Source: Myxococcales bacterium (GTDB lineage Bacteria; Myxococcota_A; Polyangia; Polyangiales; GCA-016699535). Taken from it: 64,000 nucleotides of DNA. Below the pieces are notes generated by a model. That model did no database searches and was not told the DNA's origin. It was given only the letters and a program-made list of their open reading frames with translations. The stretch lies in assembly GCA_016699535.1 (NCBI GenBank), contig CP064980.1:744001-808000 (forward strand). Direction: 5' to 3'. Below are positions 56,131 through 64,000 of the stretch, one piece after another. Both the position numbers and the translations under genes were made by a program. Position 1 is the first letter of the stretch; each line of letters begins with the position of its first letter.

Positions 56131-57198
56131 TTATTGCTGTTGACTGATGCAGTGAAAGCTTCCGCCACCGCTAAGCAGATCCATGGCAGGCAAGCTAAAG
56201 ACTTGTCGGTCTGGAAAAAAATCTTGTAGAGCCATGCGTGCTATATCGTCGTTGTCTTTACCAAAAGCAGGAACGATGATGCTGCTATTGGCGATGTAAA
56301 AATTCATATAGCTTGCTGGAATGGCTTGGCCTTGAGCATCGAGCACTAGCCCGGGTGAGGGAATGCTCACAACCTCAAAAGCTTTTCCTTGAGCATCGGT
56401 AAACGATTTAAGCCGTGCTTTGATCGCGCCAAGCACCGAAGCGTTAGGGTCATCTTGCCCGGATGGGTCCATGCATAAAATCGTATTGGCATTGATAAAG
56501 CGCGCTAAGTTATCAATGTGTCCATCGGTGTGATCGCCAGCGAGGCCCTCATCGAGCCAAAGAATCTTACGAAAAGCTAAGGATTCTTTGAGTAAGCTTT
56601 CAACTTCCTTTTCGCTCATCCCCGCGTTGCGATTGGGATTCAATAAGCATTGACGGCTCGTAAGGCAGCAGTCTTCACCGTTGCTCTCGATTGAACCACC
56701 CTCAAGAACGAAGGGCACGGATATGGAATCAAGGCCGCTGAGTGATGAGATGTGTTGGGCAACAGCGGTATCTTGTCCGATGATGTACTTGCTGCCCCAA
56801 CCATTAAAGGAAAAGCAGGCCGCGAGTTGTTTATTGGCATTGTTTCGGTGATCTAAAAACAACGCGCTTGTATCACGCAGCCAGATATCGCCAATCGGAA
56901 AAATCTCAAACTGAATGTTGTCTTTGAGGTGCTGCAGCGCGGCTTTGGCTTGCGTAAGCGAGCTTTCGTCGTGCACGAGCATGATGATCTTTTCGCCGCG
57001 CGCCTTGTGCGTACTCGGATCGCGATGGGTGATCGCTTCACAAAAGCGAATCAGTTCACGTTGGGCTCCGGCTAAGTATCTTCCCCACTCGTTTTCATTC
57101 CAAGGCCAGCCGAGCCAAACAGCTTTATGTTCTTCCCATTCAGCAGCGCGGCGATAGTCTCGAGCGATTTCACTAAAGAGCGTTGTGTCTATGGCCAT
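56131..57198 (-). CDS. aguA: Agmatine deiminase
   Basis: A 355-residue peptidylarginine-deiminase-family enzyme. Motifs are HKAVWLGWPWNENEW, DIWLRDTSALFL, EGGSIESNGEDCCL, GDHTDGHIDNLARF and the catalytic Cys near the end in GGGSFHCISQQQ. It converts agmatine to N-carbamoylputrescine, the step before aguB. It overlaps the upstream kinase-like gene by ten bases, so the two are probably co-transcribed. Confidence 0.96.
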   Translation of the reverse strand: MAIDTTLFSEIARDYRRAAEWEEHKAVWLGWPWNENEWGRYLAGAQRELIRFCEAITHRDPSTHKARGEKIIMLVHDESSLTQAKAALQHLKDNIQFEIFPIGDIWLRDTSALFLDHRNNANKQLAACFSFNGWGSKYIIGQDTAVAQHISSLSGLDSISVPFVLEGGSIESNGEDCCLTSRQCLLNPNRNAGMSEKEVESLLKESLAFRKILWLDEGLAGDHTDGHIDNLARFINANTILCMDPSGQDDPNASVLGAIKARLKSFTDAQGKAFEVVSIPSPGLVLDAQGQAIPASYMNFYIANSSIIVPAFGKDNDDIARMALQDFFPDRQVFSLPAMDLLSGGGSFHCISQQQ

Positions 57199-58277
57199 GT
57201 GTAAATCTCTTGTCCAAATTTTTCTTCTAGTTCACTGACGTACTCTAAAATCGCCTTGCGACGAATCTCAAGGCCTTCAAGGTCATAGTCAGTAAGCACA
57301 GGTTTGAGTGGGTCTTGGTGAAGTCTTTTCTTGAAGGACTCTATATCGAATTTTTTTAAGGCATCAATTGTTTCTCTGCGAAAGCGCTGCACAGTATGGA
57401 GGCGGGTTTCCATAATACCGCCTTGATGTGCATAGCGCGGAAAGCCAGCCCCGTTGTCAAAGAAAAGCAATGGGCCGCCCTTGCCTAAGGTTCGCACGTT
57501 GGTATTGTCTCCGCCCCACCGATCAACGTTGCGAATCAGATAATCAAACACAATCAAGTCCGAGAGTTCTTTGGGACGTTCGCGAAAGTTTGGATCCTTT
57601 GCAATCTTGATATCGAGATCTTCAAAAGGATCTTGGCCGTCACGTTCTAACTCGATGGCTTCGCGATACACAGCAGGCCTGCGCATGGGTGAAACACGTT
57701 TCGGGGACCAAGGATCAATGCGTATCCAGCGCTCCCAACCAAAACCAAGTTCGAGCGGAGTGAGTTTTTCAGGAATCCACCATACAAAAGCGCCCTTGAG
57801 ATAACCGTCTTCGCCAATCGTGAGCTCGTCAAGGCGCTCATCGCTTCCTGCAGCACGCTTCAGTAGGGACCAAGCGATTTGGCGACCGATCACCGGCGGG
57901 ACCCGACCCAAACCAAGCTCTCGATCAAGATAATAAGCCGCCACTTCTGCATACCAGTGCGCCGCCGAAAAACTTTGCTCGGGCTTGAAGTAGCCTTCAG
58001 TGCCGTCTGCTAAGGTGATTTTAAAGGCGAGACTTCGACCCCCACGTCCGCGTTTGACTTCCTTAATAGCCCCGGAAGCCAAAGCCTCGCGCAAAGGAAT
58101 TTCATCGACAGCGAAAAAGCTCGACTTGACAGGAGTGTCATTTTTTTCGGTGGTTTCATGACGTTTCTGTCTTGTTTTATGGTGTTTTTCTGCCAATTTT
58201 GGCTTATCGCGCTTGCAAGCCGCAGGCCCGATCACGAGCGAAAAAAGCACTAAAATCGAAGCAAAAGCCCTCTGCAT
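57189..58277 (-). CDS. FAM20C-like secreted protein kinase, lipoprotein
   Basis: A 362-residue protein with lipobox GPAAC (Cys 21) and a charged linker. From about residue 60 it resembles the animal FAM20 secretory kinases. Lys 98 in EGYFKPEQ matches the ATP lysine, Glu 111 in AEVAAYYLDRELG the helix glutamate, and RVPPVIGR is shared. Asp 252 in FDYLIRNVDRW matches the catalytic Asp and Asp 274 in FFDNGAGFPRYAH the metal Asp. The C-terminal PVLTDYDLEGLEIRR also resembles FAM20C. The secreted location suits phosphorylation of proteins or glycans outside the cytoplasm. Its ATG is at 58277; it overlaps aguA. Confidence 0.82.
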   Translation of the reverse strand: MQRAFASILVLFSLVIGPAACKRDKPKLAEKHHKTRQKRHETTEKNDTPVKSSFFAVDEIPLREALASGAIKEVKRGRGGRSLAFKITLADGTEGYFKPEQSFSAAHWYAEVAAYYLDRELGLGRVPPVIGRQIAWSLLKRAAGSDERLDELTIGEDGYLKGAFVWWIPEKLTPLELGFGWERWIRIDPWSPKRVSPMRRPAVYREAIELERDGQDPFEDLDIKIAKDPNFRERPKELSDLIVFDYLIRNVDRWGGDNTNVRTLGKGGPLLFFDNGAGFPRYAHQGGIMETRLHTVQRFRRETIDALKKFDIESFKKRLHQDPLKPVLTDYDLEGLEIRRKAILEYVSELEEKFGQEIYTWP

Positions 58278-58337
58278 AAGGCCCTTTTGCCCCGTAAACC
58301 CCCCCGCCGCAACCCTACCCGACAGGCTCCCCCAGAC

Positions 58338-58479
58338 GGGGTCACTTTCCCCCATTTTTCAAGCCCTTTAAAAGGGCCTAAACTCACCCAGTTTGGAAAA
58401 TTCCGGTCCATAAGAAGTTTCCAAACTGAGTGAGTTTAGGCCTGTTTTTGCGGGCCAAAATCGCTAGGAAAGTGACCCC
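58338..58479. repeat. 142-bp nested palindrome, MITE/REP-like
   Basis: Outer arms GGGGTCACTTTCC (58338-58350) and GGAAAGTGACCCC (58467-58479) match perfectly. Inner 25-base arms (58375-58399 and 58418-58442) match at 24 of 25 positions around an 18-base loop. The nested palindrome can form a long hairpin and resembles a non-autonomous transposable element or a REP/RAYT-type element. No transposase is present. It abuts the truncated Cys-rich gene. Confidence 0.82.
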
Positions 58480-58485
58480 AAAAAT

Positions 58486-58863
58486 GTGAATTGTGCGGGC
58501 GTACCTTGCGGCGGAGCAGCTACAAACTCGACTTCAATCATCTGTACGGGTGATACGCGTGCTTTATACGGTGCGGACAAAGCTTGTTATGGCGATGGTG
58601 GATCGAATCTTGGTGACTGTGGCTGCGGTGCCGGTACGGATGCTTTTCAAAAAGATTGGATTTGCGAAGGCGGCTCGGATCCGTGTGTGATCAGTCCCGG
58701 TGCTGTGAATTCTTCTTTTTCGTGTATGGGAATCAACTCATGGCACTTTAGCCAGGCCTAGTCACAAAACCACGGCGATGTGCATGACACCCTGCAAGGC
58801 GAGTGTATCTATCGGAAAAACAACACTCCGGGTGTTTGCAAAGGCACAAACGATTGTACATAG
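58486..58863 (+). pseudogene. Cys-rich protein remnant, truncated and with an in-frame TAG
   Basis: From 58486 the frame encodes CAGVPCGGAATNSTS, CGCGAGTD and WICEGGSDPC to a TAG at 58759-58761, and then continues in frame with GECIYRKNNTPGVCKGTNDC to a second TAG at 58861-58863. The left end begins where the palindrome ends, with no signal peptide. It looks like the C-terminal part of a Cys-rich secreted protein cut by the palindrome. No family was assigned. Confidence 0.65.
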
Positions 58864-58949
58864 CTAAGCGGGCTAAAAACCTCTAAAAAAGCACCGTGTA
58901 TTGCTGGCTTTTGTTTAGGCTCAGGGCGTGGCAGCATGCGCGCCAGTCT

Positions 58950-60120
58950 ATGCGTAGAATCAATCTTGCTTTTTTATACGCTTTTTGCCTTTGGAGTTAC
59001 TGCTCTGTCGTACAGGCAGACGAGCGTGTATCGAACATAGTCGAAGAAGAATGGTTTGAGCCGAATCCAGGGCTGCGTTACTTGCGGCGCACAAACCGAT
59101 CTGCCTGCGCACATTCACGTTCTATTTGTAAATCTTCGTTATCCGGGTGTGCGTGTTGTGACGACGCCCTATGATCAGCGTTGGCGCACCGTCAAAGAGT
59201 TTGCTGAAGAGAATCATCTCGCGGCAGCTACCAATGGCGGTTTTTGGGGCAAGATGATGCGTGCTTGGGGCGTGTCGGCCGGTTTTGGAAAGCGCTGGCC
59301 AGTTGGCGAAGACGATGATGAAATTGGTTTTTTTGCGATTTCCCCGGATGGCAAAGCCTTTACAAGTCGACCTTCCGAGGTGTTTTCTAAAGAAGAAGAG
59401 CCAGCGGTGAGCGAAGCTGTATCGGGCTGGCCGCAGTTAGTCCGCCACGGTAAAATCGATGAAGAAGCGCTCAAGGCTTGTGACTATTCGCGCTATCGGC
59501 ACCCACGCACAGCGGTCGGCGTTGCCAAAGGTGGTGACGAAGTCATCTTGATAGTGGTTTCGGGTCGGCAGAGTCACAGCCGCGGCATTAATCTTTATGA
59601 GCTAGCCAGGCTTTTTATCGGCTTTGGTGCCGACTCAGCCATCAACCTTGATGGTGGTGGCTCAAGTACGATGTACGTGGCGGAGCAGGGTGGAGTGGTC
59701 AACTCGCCAAGTGGAGGGCGCTGGATTGCACGGCTTGGTTTTGGCGCTGAAAGCAAGACACGCAAAGTCTATAAAGTACGAACGGATGAAGCCGGAAAAG
59801 AAGAAGCCTTTGTACGTGGTGTTGAACGTGAAGTGATGAATCACATCGGCGTGATCGCACCGTCGAGCCAATCCGCGAACGAACCCCTTTCCAGTCTGGA
59901 CGGCGGAATTAACGACAACCCATATCACAGCCAAATAAAAGAGAAGGGGCCAGAGCTTCATATCGAGACTCCACGTGAGCCACCACTTAGCTTTGGAAAA
60001 TTCAGAGAATATCTCTTTCCGATTCTCTATGTCTGTATCGCTTGTGTGCCCTTTGTTTTACTGGGGGCGTTCGTGTGGTTGCGCAGGCGCCGTAAACGGA
60101 AATCCAAAGATAACCATTAA
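58950..60120 (+). CDS. Phosphodiester glycosidase (NAGPA/DUF2233), membrane-anchored, frameshifted
   Basis: The N-terminal part has a signal peptide (LAFLYAFCLWSYCSVVQA), the rest a phosphodiester glycosidase domain with LAAATNGGFWGKMM, RHPRTAVGVAKGG, and AINLDGGGSSTMYV. The frame switches at ACAAACC (59091-59097): deleting one A gives LRRTTDLPAHIHVLF. Near the C-terminus there is a membrane segment followed by a basic tail (LRRRRKRKS). NAGPA-type enzymes remove N-acetylglucosamine from phosphodiesters; the bacterial substrate is unknown. Repaired length is about 389 residues. Confidence 0.82.
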
Positions 60121-60800
60121 CGCGATAGCCATGCTTCGATACGATGCAGCGCAATTTCGCTTTTTACGTCGCAAAGAACACCTTGGGCGAGTGCTTTTTT
60201 AGCTTCGGCGAATGTGACCCAACATATTTGCGCATGTTGCTCAACCGGCGATCCATCGCCTTCGGGATTGCCGATCGGGCAGCCTTCAACAAAGGCGTGA
60301 AGCCAGAAGACTTTCTCGGCGATAACACCAGGTGAAAGGTAAGAGGAGTTGCCCAACAACTCAAAGTCTTCTGCGGCAAGCCTAAGCCCGACCTCTTCTA
60401 GGCATTCCCGGGCGGCGCAATGGCGCAAACCGTCAAGGCCTCGCTCATCGGCCTCGATAAGGCCTGCTGGAATTTCCCATAAACTCGTGTGTGCATCGCT
60501 ATCTTGCGGGTAGCAAAGTCGGGCATTCTTTCGCGTCAAGAGTGGCGGTCTAAGCGAAGAGCGTAGACACAAGGTAGGTTGTCCTTGTCGATTTTTACTG
60601 TGAAGGACGATGGCGACGGCATCCAAGTTCTCTCGCACTACAGAGTCATAGGTATAGGGCTCGCTCAACGTTCCATCCGCATAGTGATTTTGAAGATGCA
60701 AGCGTTTCAAGCTTAGGAACGCTTTGCCCCTGCTTGGTTCTGGAAGACTTTGAAGCCCTATAGTTTGAGGAAATTTCAGTTTAAAAGGTGGTGTTGGCAT
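60117..60800 (-). CDS. NUDIX hydrolase, ADP-ribose pyrophosphatase-like
   Basis: A 227-residue protein. The Nudix box GLIEADERGLDGLRHCAARE-CLEEVGL is in the centre (positions about 114-140), with the GX5EX7REUXEEXGU pattern only slightly extended. The preceding WEIPAG is typical of ADP-ribose pyrophosphatases. It hydrolyses nucleoside diphosphates linked to another group. Its 3' end overlaps the end of the convergent glycosidase gene. Confidence 0.88.
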   Translation of the reverse strand: MPTPPFKLKFPQTIGLQSLPEPSRGKAFLSLKRLHLQNHYADGTLSEPYTYDSVVRENLDAVAIVLHSKNRQGQPTLCLRSSLRPPLLTRKNARLCYPQDSDAHTSLWEIPAGLIEADERGLDGLRHCAARECLEEVGLRLAAEDFELLGNSSYLSPGVIAEKVFWLHAFVEGCPIGNPEGDGSPVEQHAQICWVTFAEAKKALAQGVLCDVKSEIALHRIEAWLSR

Positions 60801-60881
60801 ATATTTCTTTTTGTTATTCGATGGTTAGGCCGATTACATCGATCGATGTGCTTTTTTGTAAAGTTGCGCTAAAACAGGGCC

Positions 60882-62012
60882 ATGAAGCAACATTGTTTTT
60901 GGGTCTCTTTTGCACTGGTTTTGTCGGTCGTGATGGTAGCAGGCATGGGTTGCTCCGATGAGGCGAGTGAAACAACACTTCCGCCGCTTACCGGCAAAGT
61001 GCAAGCCTTTAGCAACGCTTCAAAATCGTGGACTTACCCGGCACTTCAGATCCTAGTGCAGAACATGCAGAGCAATGAGCTTGAAGTGTACAGCGACGGT
61101 ATGTGGCAAGCCGGAAATAGCACGCCTCTAAAAGTCACCCTTGGTGATAGTGTTGATTCCCGTGACGATCGTCTAGTTCGTACATGGACACTAAAGATTG
61201 ATTGGGCTGAGCTTACGCCAAACAGCATCGAATTTAAATTCGAAGCCGGAAAAAGCGCATCAGATGCCCAGAGTGTGACTGTATCTACAAACCATGCACC
61301 GTCAGGACTGTGGTCGCTTTCGAACGCCAACAGCCAAACTACGCCTTGTCCTCAAGTGACCGTAACACCTGTGCAAGCACAGCTTACGGTGGATCTGACT
61401 GTTGAGACCGACGAAAGTGATGCCAGTGCATTCACAGCTAGTTTTTCGCCTAAAATCGTGATGGATGCTTTTCCTGTCCGTGGCGTTCTTGCTGAGGCAT
61501 GTAAGCCAAGTAACCGTAAGGTGGTTCTTCGAATTAGTGATGTATCGTACATCTACAGTTCTTCAAATAGTAGTTCGCTTGATGGTGCAGATAGCTCGGA
61601 TAGTGACGATGCCGATAGCACAGACACTAGCGATACCGCGAATACAACCGACGATGACAGTGCAACCGATAGCGGGGACAATAACGATTCAAATGCAGAT
61701 CAAGGCACTGGCGCACCATCAGGCGATCCCTCGCCATGGAGCATTCCGCCATATCAGCCTTGGAACAATCCACACAAGCTTGCTCAAGCAAGCACGCTCA
61801 ACAACGACAGTTGCACAGGGAAGCTTGGACAGTGGCGCGGCGCCTTCTTTGCAGGCGGCATTACGGCGCTGCCAGAGCCTTGTGACTTGAGCCAAGTTTG
61901 TCTGTTGGTGAATGGCCAGGAAAAATGGTTGAGTTACCGTGTTTGGCCTTACGACGCTGCTGCGTGTGGTCCAGCATGGTCCGTGGGTTGTGAACGTGAC
62001 GTTGAACCGTAG
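60882..62012 (+). CDS. Lipoprotein with Asp/Ser/Thr-rich linker, unknown function
   Basis: A 376-residue protein with lipobox AGMGC, a beta-rich N-terminal region, a 60-residue Asp/Ser/Thr tract (about residues 228-283), and a C-terminal part with several Cys (DSCTGK, PEPCDLSQVC, AACGPAWSVGC). It is probably a surface lipoprotein. It ends at TAG 62010-62012; in the same frame 42 more codons with QKPDGDQCPAPSACG follow, so the true end may lie at about 62140. No family was recognised. Confidence 0.7.
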   Translation: MKQHCFWVSFALVLSVVMVAGMGCSDEASETTLPPLTGKVQAFSNASKSWTYPALQILVQNMQSNELEVYSDGMWQAGNSTPLKVTLGDSVDSRDDRLVRTWTLKIDWAELTPNSIEFKFEAGKSASDAQSVTVSTNHAPSGLWSLSNANSQTTPCPQVTVTPVQAQLTVDLTVETDESDASAFTASFSPKIVMDAFPVRGVLAEACKPSNRKVVLRISDVSYIYSSSNSSSLDGADSSDSDDADSTDTSDTANTTDDDSATDSGDNNDSNADQGTGAPSGDPSPWSIPPYQPWNNPHKLAQASTLNNDSCTGKLGQWRGAFFAGGITALPEPCDLSQVCLLVNGQEKWLSYRVWPYDAAACGPAWSVGCERDVEP

Positions 62013-62484
62013 TTCTGTTTTGTTCGATTGATTTTAGGCACTCGTCAAAAGCCAGATGGAGACCAGTGTCCAGCGCCATCGGCTTGTGGTGTTAAGTTGT
62101 TTCATCATGATCATACTCCTGATGAACATAGGTATAGCTAAAAGCGTGCCATATCTGACTTTGTTGAATTTGCTGTAGTTTTTTATAGGATAATGGTGCC
62201 GTTAGTACCCACACAGCCTGCCTCTTGTGTCATTTTGTACACAGCAGCTTTTTGTATCTGCTCAGCTACCTGCTTTCTTCCAGCGTTTCTTTAGGTTCTG
62301 GCCGCAAGGTCGTGATTTAGAGGATCGAGCGGTGATTTCACGCAAAGGGGGTAGTTGCCGAACGTACCTTTGGAGCTGTGCTCCTACAAAAAATTATAAA
62401 ATTCAATTTCCAGAGCACTGTAAAGTTGCATTCTGAATGTAACAGTGGTAAGTTTAAAGTGGGTTTGGATATTGGGTTTTTATT
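62013..62484. other. Intergenic region before the C-type lectin gene
   Basis: About 470 bases. The first 130 may be coding in the frame of the preceding gene after its TAG. A small hairpin GGAGC-TGT-GCTCC lies at about 62371-62383. A GATTTCACGCAAAGG segment at about 62334 resembles common bacterial repeat text but no riboswitch could be supported. The promoter of the lectin-like gene is probably in the AT-rich right end. Confidence 0.45.
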
Positions 62485-64000
62485 ATGGGTACATTTACAA
62501 CATCGAGTTCGCAAGCAGTAAGTAAGTTAAGTTTTCGTTTTATTTTCAACACGCTTTTTTTGGGTATGAGCGTTTTGATGCTGTCAGCTGGTCTGCTTAA
62601 TCCTGCACCAGCAGCTGCACAGTGCTCCGGAACAGCAACGTACAGTGCGTACGGTAGCAAAGAATATATGTACTGCACTGGTACAACGACTTGGAGTGCC
62701 GCCGATACGAACTGTCAATTAATTACCGGTTCGGACAGTAACCCTTGGCGCTTGGCGCGCATCGATGACTCCAGTGAAAACACCCACATCGACGGCATGA
62801 TTGGCGGCACGACCTGGATTGGTGGAGATGACTCCAACGTTGAAGGCGAGTGGCGCTGGACGGACGATGTGCAGTTTTGGCAAGGCGGTAGCGGAGGAAG
62901 TTCTGTAGGCGGTTTGTATGAAAACTGGGCCAGTGGGGAGCCAAGCACCAGCAACTCGAATCGTGACTGCGCTTACATAAATACGGATTCACAATGGTAT
63001 GCCAGAAGCTGTACCGGCAACCGACGTTTTGTGTGCGAAGGCGCTCCTGTTTGCGGCAACGGCGCAGTAGGCGCTACCGAAGAGTGTGATGACGGTAATA
63101 CCACCGATGGTGATGGCTGTGATTCAAGCTGCAAAGCAGAGTTTGGCTTTACCTGCACAGGAGAGCCCTCTTCGTGCACAGGTGGCTGCGTCAATCAGAT
63201 TACCTCGGGCTATGGTAGCTCGGAATATATCTACTGTCCCACCACTCAAAACTTTTCGGCAGCGCAAGCAGCATGCCAAGCCCTAGGCACAGGTTGGAAC
63301 CTAGCGCTGGTTGACAACGTCAACGAAAACAGTCTTCTCTATAATCTCTACCTGCAAAATCCAACCAATTCGTCGGTATGGCTGGGCATGACCGACCAAG
63401 CAGGTGTTTTTAGTTCAACAGGCGAAGGCGACTGGCGTTTTCATGATGGTACGTTGGTGTTTAGTGCGAGCTATCAAAACTGGGGTAGTGGCGAGCCAAA
63501 CGATAATGGCGGCCAAGACTGCGGTTCGTATTGGAATGGTACACCCTACCAGTGGGACGATATTGCATGCACCGCCAACCTTCCATCGTTGTGCGAAGGG
63601 CCGGCTAGCTGTGGTGATGGCATCCGTGCACCCAGCGTTGAAGAGTGCGATGACGGCAATACTGCCGATGGAGATGGTTGCTCGTCTACCTGCACGGTTG
63701 AAACGCCGCCGGTGTGTGGCGATAGTGTTATTGAGGGTGTTGAAGAGTGTGACGATGGCAATACCAGCAACTCCGATGGTTGTTCTTCAACCTGTACAAT
63801 CGAATCGGGCTGGAGTTGTGTAGCAGAGCCCTCCGTATGCAGCTTCTTGTGTACAGGCGGAACTTGGCATTCCAACATTGCTGGCGGTGTCGTGGATACC
63901 GAGTATTTTTACTGTCCGGTAGCGGCAAACTGGGGAAATGCTCTTGGAGCCTGCGGATCACTTGGTGATGACTGGAGCTTAGTCACGATCAATAACAGCA
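62485..64000 (+). CDS. Secreted C-type-lectin/DUF4215 repeat protein (partial, runs off the end)
   Basis: The frame is open from ATG 62485 to the window end, 505 codons. It has a signal peptide ending APAAAQC. Two complete C-type lectin-like domains and the start of a third are seen (EYMYCTGTTTWSAADTNC; WLGMTDQAG; EYIYCPTTQNFSAAQAAC; EYFYCPVAANWGNALGAC). Between them are DUF4215-type Cys repeats, with CGNGAVGATEECDDGNTTDG, VEECDDGNTADGDGC and VEECDDGNTSNSDGC. Such proteins are secreted in Myxococcota and may bind sugars. The C-terminus is not visible. Confidence 0.9.
   Translation, partial: MGTFTTSSSQAVSKLSFRFIFNTLFLGMSVLMLSAGLLNPAPAAAQCSGTATYSAYGSKEYMYCTGTTTWSAADTNCQLITGSDSNPWRLARIDDSSENTHIDGMIGGTTWIGGDDSNVEGEWRWTDDVQFWQGGSGGSSVGGLYENWASGEPSTSNSNRDCAYINTDSQWYARSCTGNRRFVCEGAPVCGNGAVGATEECDDGNTTDGDGCDSSCKAEFGFTCTGEPSSCTGGCVNQITSGYGSSEYIYCPTTQNFSAAQAACQALGTGWNLALVDNVNENSLLYNLYLQNPTNSSVWLGMTDQAGVFSSTGEGDWRFHDGTLVFSASYQNWGSGEPNDNGGQDCGSYWNGTPYQWDDIACTANLPSLCEGPASCGDGIRAPSVEECDDGNTADGDGCSSTCTVETPPVCGDSVIEGVEECDDGNTSNSDGCSSTCTIESGWSCVAEPSVCSFLCTGGTWHSNIAGGVVDTEYFYCPVAANWGNALGACGSLGDDWSLVTINNS

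Noticed and set aside
58759..62012. Recoding of TAG as a sense codon
   Set aside because: TAG also ends genes in this window, including the same remnant 34 codons later, so general reassignment is not supported.
62330..62390. A c-di-GMP-type riboswitch in front of the lectin gene
   Set aside because: CACGCAAAGGG resembles one conserved part only; the other conserved core and the paired stems were not found.
1..64000. CRISPR array, prophage, integrase or insertion sequence
   Set aside because: No regularly spaced repeat, no phage structural or integrase gene and no transposase motif was seen on either strand.

Overview
The window looks like a chromosomal segment from a Myxococcota or deltaproteobacteria-like Gram-negative bacterium, probably marine or salt-exposed. 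The reasons are a large set of secreted lipoproteins with Cys-rich, thrombospondin type 3 and DUF4215-type repeats, a TonB-dependent receptor, a glycine-to-betaine methylation pathway for osmolyte synthesis, and a denitrification-type NO reductase. No phage, integrase, transposase or CRISPR array was seen. The taxonomy is inferred from gene content only.

Layout. 1-3.9 kb: a nor operon on the minus strand (norC-norB-norQ-norD) diverging from a Crp/Fnr-family regulator, with an FNR/DNR-type box between them. 4-16.6 kb: housekeeping genes (glutamate dehydrogenase, uppS-cdsA, a CbpA-like DnaJ, bioF/bioD, tRNA-Ala, serC) mixed with lipoproteins. A perfect 16-bp parS site lies at 11550-11565 beside a hexamer-phased repeat. 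17-29.7 kb: a surface-glycan island with a flippase, glycosyltransferases, methyltransferases, a PhyH oxygenase and nonulosonic-acid genes (NeuB and a NeuA-phosphatase fusion). 29.6-43 kb: uvrB, a hydrolase, the two betaine methyltransferases, a pseudouridine synthase, dnaJ, an orphan FliI-type ATPase, a metalloprotease lipoprotein, a fic remnant, a Uma2 nuclease and a secreted peptidase. 43-48 kb: an FtsZ/tubulin-like GTPase with a HEAT-like tail, then a TonB receptor and its partner lipoprotein. 48-54 kb: the replication-origin block dnaA-dnaN-recF with DnaA boxes. 53.7-64 kb: agmatine-to-putrescine genes, a dihaem peroxidase, a FAM20-like lipoprotein kinase, a 142-bp palindrome, a phosphodiester glycosidase, and a C-type-lectin/DUF4215 protein that runs off the right end.

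Sequence quality matters when reading this window. At least nine sites, in eight genes, show a single-base frame break, mostly in short homopolymers, and conserved protein sequence continues in another frame. The genes are norQ, a lipoprotein at 5.5-6.8 kb, a TylF-type methyltransferase, a GT2 enzyme, a membrane protein (two sites), uvrB (two sites) and a phosphodiester glycosidase. uppS has an in-frame TAA. Because unrelated and even essential genes are hit, assembly error is more likely than decay, and such genes are annotated here as whole loci.

The most unusual items are the FAM20-like secreted kinase, the FtsZ-like/HEAT GTPase, the NorC carrying a second cytochrome c domain, the lipoprotein trehalose-phosphatase-like enzyme, and the parS/hexamer-repeat pair about 41 kb from the dnaA origin.
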